A stretch of 64,000 nucleotides of DNA from Leifsonia sp. ZF2019 (GCF_019924635.1 NZ_CP065037.1:2666001-2730000); one strand, 5' to 3'; shown: positions 20,981-34,188, counted from the first letter of the stretch. Notes: generated from the sequence alone by a model not told the origin. A program made the numbers and translations.

Positions 20981-21607
20981 ATGCCCTACGTCCCCTCCCC
21001 CGACCGCGAGGTTTTCGTGTCCCGGTTCAACCGGGTGCTTGCCGTCCTGGTCTGGGCGGCCGCCGCCGTCCTGACCGTCGGGCTGCTGGTGAGCGTCCAC
21101 GACGCCCGTCTGCTGTACGTCGTTCCGTGCGCGCTGTTCGCGCTCATCGGCTGGGCGATGCTGTGGCGTCCGCTGTTCGTCGTCGACCGCGACGGCCTGA
21201 CCGCCGTCAACGTGACGCGGACCGTGCACATCCCCTGGGAGGCGCTGATCCATGTCGACACCAAGTACGCGCTGACGCTCTACACCCCGGGCCGGAAGAT
21301 CCCGGTGTGGTCCGCACCCGCGCCCGGCACCAGCCGGACGCTGCGCGCCACCCGCGACGAGACCAAAGGACGCGTGGGCCGGCCGAGCGTCGAGGCCACG
21401 GTGCGCCGTCCCGGCGACCTGCTGTCGACCGAGTCGGGCGCCGCCGCCGAGGTGGTGCGCCGCCGCTGGAGCGAGCTCCAGGCGTCCGGCGCCATCGAGG
21501 CGGGCCGCGCCGAACAGGCGCCCGTGACGAGCCGCTGGCACGTGGCGACGCTGTGCGGCATCGCCGTGCTGCTGGCAGGCACGGTCGCCGCCCTGCTCCT
21601 GGCCTAG
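20981..21607 (+). CDS. Membrane protein with PH-like domain
   Basis: 208 aa. Two N-terminal helices (about 18-37 and 45-65), then a soluble part beginning PLFVVDRDGLTAVNVTRTVH that looks like the bacterial PH domain often found after paired helices, and a C-terminal hydrophobic helix (about 185-206). Function unknown. It sits on the opposite strand inside the Opp cluster: 68 bp divergent from the ATPase gene and 32 bp convergent with the OppC-like gene. The domain call is from pattern only. Confidence 0.7.
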   Translation: MPYVPSPDREVFVSRFNRVLAVLVWAAAAVLTVGLLVSVHDARLLYVVPCALFALIGWAMLWRPLFVVDRDGLTAVNVTRTVHIPWEALIHVDTKYALTLYTPGRKIPVWSAPAPGTSRTLRATRDETKGRVGRPSVEATVRRPGDLLSTESGAAAEVVRRRWSELQASGAIEAGRAEQAPVTSRWHVATLCGIAVLLAGTVAALLLA

Positions 21608-21639
21608 CGGGTCCAGGAGCACGGCGGCGAAGCGGGAGG

Positions 21640-22653
21640 TCACAGCACGTCCTCCGCGAGGGCGGCGCCCGTCGTCGGGCCGCCGTCGCCGCCCTCACCC
21701 GACTCCGGCTCCTGCTCGCGCATCTTGCGCAGGTTGAAGCGGCGATGGCGCGGGTCGAACGCGTCGCGCAGTCCGTCGCCGACGAAGTTGACCAGCAGCG
21801 CGAGGGAGACGATGAACGCCGCCGGCCACCAGAACAGCCACGGCCGGGTCTGGAACGCGGACTCGTTCGAGCTGATCAGGAGACCGAGTGACACGTCGGG
21901 TGCCTTGATGCCGTAGCCGAGGAACGACAGGGCCGTCTCGAGCAGGATGGCCGAGGCCATGATCAGGGTCGACGCGACGATCACGACGCCGATCGCGTTC
22001 GGCAGGATGTGCTTGAAGATGATGCGCATGTCCGACGCGCCGGCCACACGGGCCGCCTCGACGAACTCGCGCTCGCGCAGGGAGAGGAACTCGCCCCGGA
22101 CCAGTCGGGCGATGCCCATCCAGGAGAAGAAGCCGAGCATCAGCGCGAGGAAGAACGCGCCGAGTCCGCCGAAGGCGTGGCCGACCACGGAGCCGATCAC
22201 GAGCGCCGGGATGACGATGAACACATCGGTGATGCGCATCAGGATCGCGTCGACGACGCCGCGGAAGTACCCGGCGATCGCGCCGACGACCACGCCGACG
22301 ACACTCGCGATGAGGCCGAGGACGATCATGACGAGCACCGAGTTCTGGATGCCGCGCATCGTGAGTGCGAAGTAGTCCTTGCCGATGCGGTCCTGACCGA
22401 ACGGGTGCTCCGCCGAGGGCGAGCCCTGCTGGAACTGGTCGTTCAGCTCGGTGTACGAGTACTTCCACCAGCCGTGGATCGGGCCGATGCCGATCGCCGA
22501 GACGGAGAAGAGCACGATCAGGATGAACAGGATGGCGCTGCCGACGGCGACCTTGTTGGAGAGGAATCGCTTCCAGATGAGCTTGCCCTGGCTGACGGGC
22601 GGCGCGCTGGGCGCCTCCAGCTCGTCGGCGATGCGGGATTCGGGAGCAGACAT
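21640..22653 (-). CDS. Peptide ABC transporter permease, OppC-like
   Basis: 337 aa inner-membrane permease. An N-terminal OppC_N-like segment (KLIWKRFLSNKVAVGSAILF) precedes the binding-protein-dependent transport domain. The EAA loop reads EFVEAARVAGASDMRIIFKH. Cytoplasmic tails are present at both ends, the last being Gly/Glu-rich. Its ATG directly follows the stop codon of the OppB-like gene with no gap. Confidence 0.93.
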   Translation of the reverse strand: MSAPESRIADELEAPSAPPVSQGKLIWKRFLSNKVAVGSAILFILIVLFSVSAIGIGPIHGWWKYSYTELNDQFQQGSPSAEHPFGQDRIGKDYFALTMRGIQNSVLVMIVLGLIASVVGVVVGAIAGYFRGVVDAILMRITDVFIVIPALVIGSVVGHAFGGLGAFFLALMLGFFSWMGIARLVRGEFLSLREREFVEAARVAGASDMRIIFKHILPNAIGVVIVASTLIMASAILLETALSFLGYGIKAPDVSLGLLISSNESAFQTRPWLFWWPAAFIVSLALLVNFVGDGLRDAFDPRHRRFNLRKMREQEPESGEGGDGGPTTGAALAEDVL

Positions 22654-24186
22654 TTATCGGACCCTCACTCTCGGGTCGAGTGCGGCGTAGGCGAGGTCCG
22701 CGAGGAAGTTGAACAGGATGGCCATGACCGCGATCACGAGGAAGTACGCCATGACCGGGTTGAGGTCGCCGCGGCTGAGTCCGGCCGCGAAGATCGACCC
22801 CATGCCGGGGATGGCGAACACCTTCTCGGTGATGATGGCGCCACCGAGCAGCGCGCCCACGTCGAACGCCACGAGGGTGGTGATCGGGATGAGCATGTTG
22901 CGGAAGGCGTGGCGCACGACGACCGTGCGCTCGGGGAGGCCCTTCGCCCGGGCTGTGCGGATGAAGTCCTGGTTGAGGACCTCGAGCATGCCCGCCCGCG
23001 AGTAGCGGGTGTACGACGCGAACGAGATCAGCAACAGGGCGATCGTCGGCAGGAGCAGGTGAGTGAAGGTGTCGAGCCCGGTCTCCCACATGTCGCCGGT
23101 GAGGCCCGGCGTCGAGGAGCCGACGGTCGCGATGGGACGGCCGTTGGTGTCCTGGAAGTACTGCGGCCACGCCTGCATGAAGCGGTCGACCAGGATCAGG
23201 AAGCCCGAGACGATGCCGACGATGACGGAGATGCGCATGTTCTGACCGCGGTCGTATCCGCCGACGAACCAGCCGACCGCGAGGCTCACGATGACCGCGA
23301 CGACCGCCAGGATGGCGATCGTCGCCGGCGTGGAGACCGCGAACAGGCCCTGCAGGGCGAAGTAGCAGACGAGGGCGATCGCTCCGGTGATCGCCGCCGA
23401 GATCAGCGCGCGGCGGTTCTGGAGGCCCGAGATCAGCGCGGTCGTTCCGACGATCACGGCGGCGATCAGGATGATCATGACCACCGGGCCGAGGCCGGGC
23501 TGGAGGAACCAGTTCAGCGCCGACATCAGCAGCAGCACACCGGCGGTGGCGACGCCCGAGATGCCGAAGGTCCAGACCCTCCTGCGCAGGTCGCCGCCGA
23601 TCAGGGATTGCCAGATGAAACCGGCGACGATGCCGATGATCACCGCCACCCACCACGGGATCACGGGGTGCACGAGGAAGTTGTTGAACCCGATGGCGAC
23701 GAACTCCTTGAGGAGGACGGCCACGAGGAAGGCCGGGAGGGAGTACAGGAAGAAGCTGAGGAACGTGACGACGTTGTCGAGTCCGCTGTACTGCCGGAGG
23801 GCCGTGACGATTCCGATCGTCACACCGAGGAGGATCGCGAGGATCAGCGCAACCGTGACCAGCTGGATGGTCGAGCCGAGCGCCTGCGGGAGGATGTCGA
23901 CCACCTTGGCGTTCGACACCGTCGAGCCGAGGTCGCACGCGTTGGCGAACGGAATGAGGCACTTGGCCGCGCCCCCGAGCCAGAGCAGCCACCGCAACGG
24001 CGGGATGACATCGAGGTCGAGCAGCTGCACGCGGGCGGCGATCAGCTGCGTCTTGTTCGGGGAGTTGCTGCTCCGGAGGTCCTGGAGCGGGTCGGCGCTG
24101 TAGGCCACCAGCATGTACATCAGGAACGAAGCGGCGATGATGATGAGCACTGAGACCAGTAGGCGTCTCAGGATGAAACTCGCCAT
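22654..24186 (-). CDS. Peptide ABC transporter permease, OppB-like, with large inserted membrane region
   Basis: 510 aa, against about 310-340 for ordinary OppB/DppB. The start FILRRLLVSVLIIIAASFLM, the second and third canonical helices (about 104-160) and the C-terminal half with the EAA loop (YTRYSRAGMLEVLNQDFIRT, then ARAKGLPE) are standard. Between residues 175 and 340 lies an extra block with about six hydrophobic helices, split by charged turns such as GGDLRRR and GGYDRGQN. The reading frame is continuous and GC-rich throughout, so this is not a frameshift. The extra helices have no assigned role; they may stabilise the complex or bind a partner. Confidence 0.9.
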   Translation of the reverse strand: MASFILRRLLVSVLIIIAASFLMYMLVAYSADPLQDLRSSNSPNKTQLIAARVQLLDLDVIPPLRWLLWLGGAAKCLIPFANACDLGSTVSNAKVVDILPQALGSTIQLVTVALILAILLGVTIGIVTALRQYSGLDNVVTFLSFFLYSLPAFLVAVLLKEFVAIGFNNFLVHPVIPWWVAVIIGIVAGFIWQSLIGGDLRRRVWTFGISGVATAGVLLLMSALNWFLQPGLGPVVMIILIAAVIVGTTALISGLQNRRALISAAITGAIALVCYFALQGLFAVSTPATIAILAVVAVIVSLAVGWFVGGYDRGQNMRISVIVGIVSGFLILVDRFMQAWPQYFQDTNGRPIATVGSSTPGLTGDMWETGLDTFTHLLLPTIALLLISFASYTRYSRAGMLEVLNQDFIRTARAKGLPERTVVVRHAFRNMLIPITTLVAFDVGALLGGAIITEKVFAIPGMGSIFAAGLSRGDLNPVMAYFLVIAVMAILFNFLADLAYAALDPRVRVR

Positions 24187-24333
24187 AGGTGGGGAACCCT
24201 TACTGACAGGACGCGCCGAACGGGTGGGGCGGCGGGCTGGGCTCGCCTGGGCGCGTCTCGGATGGGCGGACGGATCGCGTCCACCGACTACATGATACGG
24301 GGCGCCGGCCGGAGAGCCGACGCCCCGCCGCAG

Positions 24334-24364
24334 GAGAGTGCCCGGGGTTCACCCGGGCACTCTC
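24334..24364. terminator. Perfect hairpin between binding-protein and permease genes
   Basis: GAGAGTGCCCGGG and its exact complement (13 bp, 5-nt loop GTTCA) follow the binding-protein stop codon on the minus strand. In ABC operons such hairpins stabilise or partly terminate the mRNA and give more binding protein than permease. Confidence 0.85.
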
Positions 24365-24377
24365 GCTGTCGGAGGTG

Positions 24378-26168
24378 TTACTTCGAGGAGGACTTGACCG
24401 ACCACTCCCAGAAGTTCCAGAACGGACCGGTCTGGTTGCCCATGTACTTCACGCCCTCGACGCGAGCGCTGGCGCCGAAGACGCCGGGCAGCTGGAACAG
24501 CGGCAGGCCGTAGCCGTCCTTGAAGGTGGCCGTGTCGATCTGCAGCTCGAGCTTGGTGAGCTCGTCCTTGTCCAGGGTGGTCTGGGTCTGCACCGCGACA
24601 TCGTTCATCGCGTTGTAGCGGTTGTAGTTACCGCCGCCACCGGTGGTGAACAGCTGCGGGATCTGCGAGGTGCCGGCACCCGGGCTGATCCAGCCGAACA
24701 GCGAGGCGTCGTAGTCGCCACCCGGCAGGAGCTTGCTCCAGTCGGGCGATCCGGCGTCGACGATCTTGAAGCCGGCCTTGGAGGCCGAGGCCTGGATGGC
24801 CTGGAACTCGTCGACACGGTTCGGGTTGTTCGTGTTGTAGAGGATGCGGACTGTCGGGGTCGCGCCGGCCAGCAGGGCCTTGGCGCCGTCGATGTCCACC
24901 TTGTCGTAGGCGTCGGAGCCGTTGCTCTTGACCGCGTCCGCGTACTCCGACTGGTTCGGCAGCCAGATCTGCGAGTTCAGGACCTTGGCCTTCGAGTTCA
25001 CCGGGGTGACGATCGAGTCGAGGATCTGCTGACGCGGGATCGTCTTGAGGAACGCCTCGCGCACCTTCGGGTCGGCGAACGTCTGCGAGCCGAAGTTGAG
25101 GTCGAGGTGGTCGTACGACGCCTGGTCGCCGGTCAGGACCTTCGCGCTCGTCTGCTTGAGCGCAGTGAGCGTGTCGGCCGAGGCCTGCGGGTTGATGATG
25201 TCGACCTCACCGTTCTGGAGAGCGGTGACCTGGGCGCTCGGGTCCGGGATGATGCGGAAGACGATCTTGTCGACGTTGCCCTTGTTCTTGCCCCAGAAGT
25301 ACTTGTTCTTCGTCATGGTGATCGACTGACCGGGGGTCCAGCTGGACACGACGTACGGGCCGGAGGCGACGAGGAGGTCCTTGTCGGTCGGGAACGCGGT
25401 GATGTCGTAGCCGGTGTTGACGAAGTCGGCGGCCTTCTTGAGCGTCGCGTCCGGAGCGGCCGGGTTCGACGGGTCGCCCTTCGGGAGGCCCTTGAGCAGC
25501 TTGGTCAGGTCGGCGGCCGACGAGAGGCCCGCCTTCTTGGCCACGATGTGCGCGGGCTGCGCGATCGGGTTGAAGAGCTCCCAGTCCACGAAGGGCTTCG
25601 CGTACTTGAGGGTGATCGAGTGGTTGTCGTCGCCGATGGTCGGGAACGACGTCTGGTCGATGCCGGCGGTTCCGGCGGCCGGGGTGAAGTACTGCGTGCC
25701 CGACTTGACCTCACCCGAGTCGGGGTCGAGGGTCGCGGAGTCGTAGTAGGCGGACTGCATGGCCCAGCCGAGGACCATGTCGTCGGCGGTGACGGGCTGG
25801 CCGTCGGACCACTTGGCGTCCTTGGGAAGCGTGTACTTGACAGTCAGCGGGTCGTCCGAGGTCTTCTCGAACGTGCCGAACGAGTCGTCGTGGACGATCT
25901 TGTAGTTGTTGTCGATGTACTGGAAGCCGGAGCCGTACGATCCATCGAGGTAGCCGACCTGGCCGTTGGTGTCCAGGTTGCCCTGGGGGGTCTGCGAGTT
26001 GAGCGAGGTCAGGTCGTTCACGACGGCGACCGTCACGGTGCCGCCCTTGGCAGCGGTCGAACCGCCGGTGCTCCCGGACGTGGTGCAGGCGGAGAGGGCG
26101 AGTGCGGCGACGCCTGCGACGGCGACCGCGCTGACCGCGAACCTGACCTTTCTTCCCTTGGTGTGCAA
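24378..26168 (-). CDS. Peptide ABC transporter substrate-binding lipoprotein (OppA/DppA family)
   Basis: 596 aa family 5 extracellular solute-binding protein. The signal peptide ends in the lipobox LSAC (Cys28), followed by a Ser/Thr/Gly linker. Family features include DDPLTVKYTLPKDAKWSDGQPVTADD and the C-terminal GYGLPLFQLPGVF. I set the start at TTG 26168 because AGGAGG lies directly upstream and gives a normal signal peptide; an ATG at 26198 would add ten residues before it. It is the first gene of the transporter cluster, with a promoter-like sequence 70-100 bp upstream. Confidence 0.9.
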   Translation of the reverse strand: MHTKGRKVRFAVSAVAVAGVAALALSACTTSGSTGGSTAAKGGTVTVAVVNDLTSLNSQTPQGNLDTNGQVGYLDGSYGSGFQYIDNNYKIVHDDSFGTFEKTSDDPLTVKYTLPKDAKWSDGQPVTADDMVLGWAMQSAYYDSATLDPDSGEVKSGTQYFTPAAGTAGIDQTSFPTIGDDNHSITLKYAKPFVDWELFNPIAQPAHIVAKKAGLSSAADLTKLLKGLPKGDPSNPAAPDATLKKAADFVNTGYDITAFPTDKDLLVASGPYVVSSWTPGQSITMTKNKYFWGKNKGNVDKIVFRIIPDPSAQVTALQNGEVDIINPQASADTLTALKQTSAKVLTGDQASYDHLDLNFGSQTFADPKVREAFLKTIPRQQILDSIVTPVNSKAKVLNSQIWLPNQSEYADAVKSNGSDAYDKVDIDGAKALLAGATPTVRILYNTNNPNRVDEFQAIQASASKAGFKIVDAGSPDWSKLLPGGDYDASLFGWISPGAGTSQIPQLFTTGGGGNYNRYNAMNDVAVQTQTTLDKDELTKLELQIDTATFKDGYGLPLFQLPGVFGASARVEGVKYMGNQTGPFWNFWEWSVKSSSK

Positions 26169-26237
26169 TGTTCCTCCTGTGCGAAGTGTGCGCGGCACAG
26201 GCGTGCGAGAGTGCCCAGGCCGCGCTCGATAAGAATG

Positions 26238-26266
26238 ACCCTAGGTAGCGCACGCCATCAATGCAA
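26238..26266 (-). promoter_or_regulatory. Candidate sigma-A promoter of the peptide transporter
   Basis: On the minus strand TTGCAT (-35) is followed after 17 nt by TAGGGT (-10), with the start codon about 70 nt downstream. This AT-richer stretch stands out in an otherwise very GC-rich sequence. The 280-bp region up to 26450 holds no gene that I can support. Confidence 0.5.
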
Positions 26267-26449
26267 AATGAGGCCCGAAAACGTTACACAGTGGTAACTC
26301 AGTCGGCGGAATCTTGCGCACCCCCGCCCGAAACACCCGGAAAGCGTCGTCGCATGCACGATTTCAAGCGCTTCCACGGCCTTCGAACGCTCTCAGACGC
26401 TTCCGGGACTCCCCCGGCGGCGCGGCCTCGGGGCTGGCAGGATGCACAT

Positions 26450-27244
26450 ATGAGCAGTGAACCGACCTGGACCGGCGAGGTGCCCGTCGAGCGGCCCGGC
26501 CGGGCGCGGCTGTGGTGGGAGATCGCGATCGTTCTGGGGCTGTCCCTCGGGCAGTCCGCGATCTACGCGATCGTCGACATCGTCGACAAGAGCACGCGGT
26601 CGCAAGCGCTGGCCGACCAGGTGGCCCAGGTCAACCCGTCGCAGTCGAGCCGGGAGCTGTTCGACGTCGTGTACCAGGTGCTGGGCAACCTGTTCCCGCT
26701 GTTCGCCGTCGCACTGGTGATCTTCCTCCTCTGGCAGCCGGGGCGCAGCGGGTTCCGGCGGATCGGCCTGGACGCCACCCGGCCCTGGCAGGACCTCGGG
26801 CGGGGCGGGCTGCTCTTCTTGGTGATCGGCATCCCGGGCATCCTGTTCTTCGCGCTCACGCGCGTGCTCGGCATCACCGTCACCGTCGAGGCGTCGTCGC
26901 TCACCACCCACTGGTGGACGGTGCCGGTCCTGATCCTCGCGGCGCTGCGGGCCGGGCTGCAGGAGGAGGTCATCGTCGTCGGGTACCTCTACACCCGGCT
27001 GCGCCAGCTCGGCTGGGGCACCTGGACGATCATCCTGGGTGCTGCGGTGCTGCGCGGCAGCTACCACCTCTACCAGGGCTTCGGCCCGTTCATCGGCAAC
27101 GCCGTCATGGGCGTCGTCTTCGGCTGGTGCTACACGCGCTGGGGCCGGACGATGCCCCTGGTGATCGCGCACGTCGTCATCGACATCGTTTCGTTCGTCG
27201 GCTATCCGCTCGCCGTCGCCTGGTGGCCCGCGATCTTCGCGTGA
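26450..27244 (+). CDS. CPBP-family intramembrane protease
   Basis: 264 aa with about seven helices. Motif 1 of the CPBP (Abi/CAAX) family is AGLQEEVIVVGYLYTRL with the glutamate pair; motifs 2 and 3 appear as SYHLYQGFGPFIGN and AHVVIDIV. These residues are the proposed metal or water-activating site. Target unknown; relatives act in prenyl-protein processing, bacteriocin immunity or signalling. The ATG at 26450 was chosen because frames further upstream lack hydrophobic or conserved sequence. The stop codon is inside a hairpin shared with gcvP. Confidence 0.88.
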   Translation: MSSEPTWTGEVPVERPGRARLWWEIAIVLGLSLGQSAIYAIVDIVDKSTRSQALADQVAQVNPSQSSRELFDVVYQVLGNLFPLFAVALVIFLLWQPGRSGFRRIGLDATRPWQDLGRGGLLFLVIGIPGILFFALTRVLGITVTVEASSLTTHWWTVPVLILAALRAGLQEEVIVVGYLYTRLRQLGWGTWTIILGAAVLRGSYHLYQGFGPFIGNAVMGVVFGWCYTRWGRTMPLVIAHVVIDIVSFVGYPLAVAWWPAIFA

Positions 27245-27253
27245 CGGGCCACC
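27222..27253. terminator. Hairpin between convergent CPBP and gcvP genes
   Basis: GGTGGCCCG and CGGGCCACC (9 bp, 14-nt loop) span the CPBP stop codon; gcvP ends 17 bp further on. Confidence 0.55.
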
Positions 27254-27269
27254 GGGCGACGGCCGCGAC

Positions 27270-30185
<2,916 letters not shown>

Positions 30186-30200
30186 GTGCGGGGAACAGCC

Positions 30201-30572
30201 TCACTCGCCCGTGAGGGCGGCGTACTCGTCGTAGCCGAGCAGGGCGGGCAGCTCGGTGAAGGAGACCTTCACGAGCCAGCCCTCGCCGAACGGGTCGCTG
30301 TTGACCAGCTCGGGGGAATCGACGACGGCGTCGTTCACGGCGGTGACGGTGCCGTCGACGGGCGCGAACAGCTCACCGACCGACTTCGTCGACTCGATCT
30401 CGCCGACGACACGACCGGCGGCGACGGAGCTGCCCACCGCCGGCAGTTCGACGAAGACGACGTCGCCCAGCTTCTCGGCGGCGTAGGAGGTGATGCCCAC
30501 GGTCGCGACGTCGCCCTCCACGAGGAGCCACTCGTGCTCGGCGGTGTACTTGAGGTCCTGCTCTGCGGCCAT
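30201..30572 (-). CDS. gcvH: Glycine cleavage system H protein
   Basis: 123 aa lipoyl carrier. The lipoylated residue is Lys63 in [17 protein letters not shown], and [19 protein letters not shown] is the typical N-terminus. It shuttles the aminomethyl group between GcvP and GcvT. It is 1 bp after gcvT and upstream of gcvP. Confidence 0.96.
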   Translation of the reverse strand: MAAEQDLKYTAEHEWLLVEGDVATVGITSYAAEKLGDVVFVELPAVGSSVAAGRVVGEIESTKSVGELFAPVDGTVTAVNDAVVDSPELVNSDPFGEGWLVKVSFTELPALLGYDEYAALTGE

Positions 30573-30573
30573 G

Positions 30574-31758
<1,185 letters not shown>

Positions 31759-31821
31759 GAGTTCTCCGATCGCCGGCCGTCGGCCGGGGGCTGTCGCAGC
31801 GGTCGCCCGCTGACGGGAAGA

Positions 31822-32020
31822 ACTCCCCCTCTGTCATCCGGCCTGAGAGTTTCACCGGCGAGCACCCGCGCGGGCGCCGCCGATTTTCACCGTGGGCGAG
31901 GACGGCGGTCGCCGTCCTGCTTTTCAGAGTGGCCAGTCCGATGCGGTACGCGTACCTGAGAGATTGTCGGGGAGGATTGCTCCTTCGGTGTCGCCACGCT
32001 CGCGCGCGCGACTCTCCCGC
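31822..32020 (-). ncRNA. Tandem glycine riboswitch
   Basis: On the minus strand the leader of gcvT contains the conserved pieces of a two-aptamer glycine riboswitch in order: GGGAGAG, ACCGAAGGAGCAA, AATCTCTCAGG, GGACTGGCCACTCTG, a short linker, then the second aptamer with GGTGAAA, CCGGTGAAACTCTCAGG and ACAGAGGGGGA. Glycine binding normally turns on gcv expression. Boundaries are approximate. Confidence 0.92.
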
Positions 32021-32078
32021 ATCGACCTCGTCGGCCCTGTGTTCAGTTGGATGGGGCCAGCATAACGGACGCGGCGGT

Positions 32079-32108
32079 TTGGTGTTCTGGTCGATCTGAC
32101 ACTAAGAT
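32079..32108 (+). promoter_or_regulatory. Candidate promoter of the nad operon
   Basis: TTGGTG and TAAGAT, separated by 18 nt, lie just before the proposed operator and about 60 nt upstream of the NrtR-like start codon. Confidence 0.4.
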
Positions 32109-32116
32109 GGGTCAAG

Positions 32117-32137
32117 TTAGAGTCAGAATGACTTTTA
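32117..32137. promoter_or_regulatory. Candidate NrtR operator
   Basis: An imperfect 21-nt palindrome with core AGTCAGAATGACT (32121-32133); the 9-nt arms match at 7 positions. It lies immediately downstream of the promoter-like sequence and upstream of the regulator that probably binds it. Confidence 0.5.
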
Positions 32138-32166
32138 GTAGCGGTTCCGTCCGAACGGGAGCAGCG

Positions 32167-32892
32167 ATGGCAGGGGAGCACCAGAGGCCGAGCGTGATGC
32201 TCGCCGTCTCCACGGTGATCTTCGCCCTGCGCACGGACGACGCGACGGGCGGCCTTCCCCAGGTCTGGCTGCCACTGGTGCGCCGCATCCGCGATCCGTT
32301 CGAGGGCCGCTGGGCGCTCCCCGGCGGGCCGCTGCACGGCGAGGAGGATCTCGCCTTCGCCGCCGCCCGCACCCTCAGCGACACGACCGGCCTCACCCCG
32401 CGGTACCTGGAGCAGCTGTACGCCTTCGGCGACACCTCCCGCTCCCCCGCCGGCGAACGCGTCGTCTCGATCGTCTACTGGGCGCTGGTGCGCTCGGAGG
32501 AGGCCGAGCGTGCGAGCGTCGGCGAGAACGTGCGCTGGTTCCCGGCCGACGACCTCCCGCCGCTCGCCTTCGACCACCAGCTCATCGCGGAGTACGCCCT
32601 CTGGCGGCTGCGCACCAAGATGGAGTACTCCCGCATCGCCCACGCCTTCCTGGGCGAGCGCTTCACCCTCGCCCAGCTGCGGGAGGTGCACGAGGCGGTC
32701 CTCGGGCGCGCGCTCGACCCCGCCAACTTCCGCCGCACGATCGAGGCCTCCGGCACTGTGGAGGCGACGGACGAATACCTGACCGGCACACCGCACCGCC
32801 CCCCGCGGCTCTACCGGTACAACGACTCGATCGACCTCGCCGACGCGGGCCCACTGCCGCGCCAGCAGCATCCATTCGGAGGAGAGAAATGA
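32167..32892 (+). CDS. nrtR: NrtR-type Nudix transcriptional regulator of NAD synthesis
   Basis: 241 aa. The N-terminal half is a Nudix fold, but its Nudix box (GGPLHGEEDLAFAAARTLSD followed by TTGL) lacks the REXXEE catalytic core, as expected for a sensor rather than a hydrolase. The C-terminal half (about 150-235) is the winged-helix part typical of NrtR (AHAFLGERFTLAQLREVHEA). Such proteins bind ADP-ribose and repress NAD genes. I chose ATG 32167, preceded by GGGAG, rather than an upstream start that would cover the operator. The stop overlaps nadA by ATGA, so the regulator is the first gene of its own target operon. Confidence 0.85.
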   Translation: MAGEHQRPSVMLAVSTVIFALRTDDATGGLPQVWLPLVRRIRDPFEGRWALPGGPLHGEEDLAFAAARTLSDTTGLTPRYLEQLYAFGDTSRSPAGERVVSIVYWALVRSEEAERASVGENVRWFPADDLPPLAFDHQLIAEYALWRLRTKMEYSRIAHAFLGERFTLAQLREVHEAVLGRALDPANFRRTIEASGTVEATDEYLTGTPHRPPRLYRYNDSIDLADAGPLPRQQHPFGGEK

Positions 32893-34187
32893 CCACGATC
32901 GCCTCGGTCGACACGACCATCCAGCTCATCGCCCGCGGCGAGGTCGACGGCGCGACCTGCACGCCCGACCTCGTCGAGGCGCCCTGGAACTTCGACTCCG
33001 CTCCCCCGTCGTACGGGCCCGGCGCCTCGATGGCCGACCCGATCCCCGCACTCGCACCGCGGCAAGGCGAGCTGCCGGAGGAGTACCGCACGGCGAGCGC
33101 CGACGAGCTGCACACGCGCATCCTGGACGCCAAGGCCGCACTCGGAGACCGCGTCGCGGTGATGGGCCACTTCTACCAGCGCGACGAGGTCGTGCAGTTC
33201 GCCGACTTCGTGGGCGACTCCTTCCAGCTGGCGAATGCGGCCAAGGCGCGTCCGGAGGCGGAGGCGATCGTGTTCTGCGGAGTGCACTTCATGGCCGAGA
33301 CCGCCGACATCGTGTCGCGCCCCGACCAGCGCGTCATCCTCCCGAACCTGGCCGCCGGGTGCTCGATGGCCGACATGGCCGACCTCGACTCGGTGCAGGA
33401 GTGCTGGGAGCAGCTCGAGGAGCTGTACGGGACGGAGCCGGATGCGGAGGGGCGTGTGCCGGTCATCCCGGTGACGTACATGAACTCGTCGGCGGCGCTC
33501 AAAGCCTTCTGCGGGGAGCACGGCGGGATCGTCTGCACCTCCTCCAACGCGGCGACCGTGCTGCAGTGGGCGTTCGAGCGCGGGCAGCGGGTCCTTTTCT
33601 TCCCCGACCAGCACCTCGGCCGCAACACCGCCAAGGCGATGGGCGTGCCGCTGGAGCAGATGCCGCTGTGGAACCCGCGCAAGGCGTGGGGCGGGACGGA
33701 CGAGCAGACCCTGCAGGACGCCCGCGTGATCCTCTGGCACGGCTTCTGCTCGGTGCACAAGCGCTTCACGGTCGGGCAGATCGAGCACGCCCGCGCCGAG
33801 TTCCCCGGCGTCCGGGTGATCGTGCACCCCGAGTGCCCGATGGACGTCGTCGACGCGGCCGACGAGTACGGTTCGACAGACTACATCGTGAAGGCCATCC
33901 AGGCGGCGCCCGCCGGATCGACGTTCGCGATCGGGACCGAGATCAACCTCGTCCAACGGCTCGCGGCGCAGTTCCCGCAGCACACGATCTTCTGCCTCGA
34001 CGCGGTCGTCTGCCCGTGCTCGACGATGTACCGCATCCACCCCGGCTACCTGGCGTGGGTGCTGGAGGGCCTCGTCCGCGGCGAGGTGCTCAACCAGGTG
34101 AGCGTGCCGGCCGAGGTCGCCGAGCCCGCCCGCGTCGCGCTGGAGCGGATGCTCGCGGCGCGGCCGGACACGACCATGGCGGCCTGA
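32889..34187 (+). CDS. nadA: Quinolinate synthase
   Basis: 432 aa, a long-form NadA. It condenses iminoaspartate with dihydroxyacetone phosphate to quinolinate using a [4Fe-4S] cluster. Motifs include GHFYQRDEVVQFADFVGDS, CGVHFMAETADI, WHGFCSVHKRF and VVCPCSTMYRIHPGYL. The first 70 or so residues are a less conserved extension. Overlaps nrtR by four bases and is followed 1 bp later by nadB. Confidence 0.95.
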   Translation: MTTIASVDTTIQLIARGEVDGATCTPDLVEAPWNFDSAPPSYGPGASMADPIPALAPRQGELPEEYRTASADELHTRILDAKAALGDRVAVMGHFYQRDEVVQFADFVGDSFQLANAAKARPEAEAIVFCGVHFMAETADIVSRPDQRVILPNLAAGCSMADMADLDSVQECWEQLEELYGTEPDAEGRVPVIPVTYMNSSAALKAFCGEHGGIVCTSSNAATVLQWAFERGQRVLFFPDQHLGRNTAKAMGVPLEQMPLWNPRKAWGGTDEQTLQDARVILWHGFCSVHKRFTVGQIEHARAEFPGVRVIVHPECPMDVVDAADEYGSTDYIVKAIQAAPAGSTFAIGTEINLVQRLAAQFPQHTIFCLDAVVCPCSTMYRIHPGYLAWVLEGLVRGEVLNQVSVPAEVAEPARVALERMLAARPDTTMAA

Positions 34188-34188
34188 C

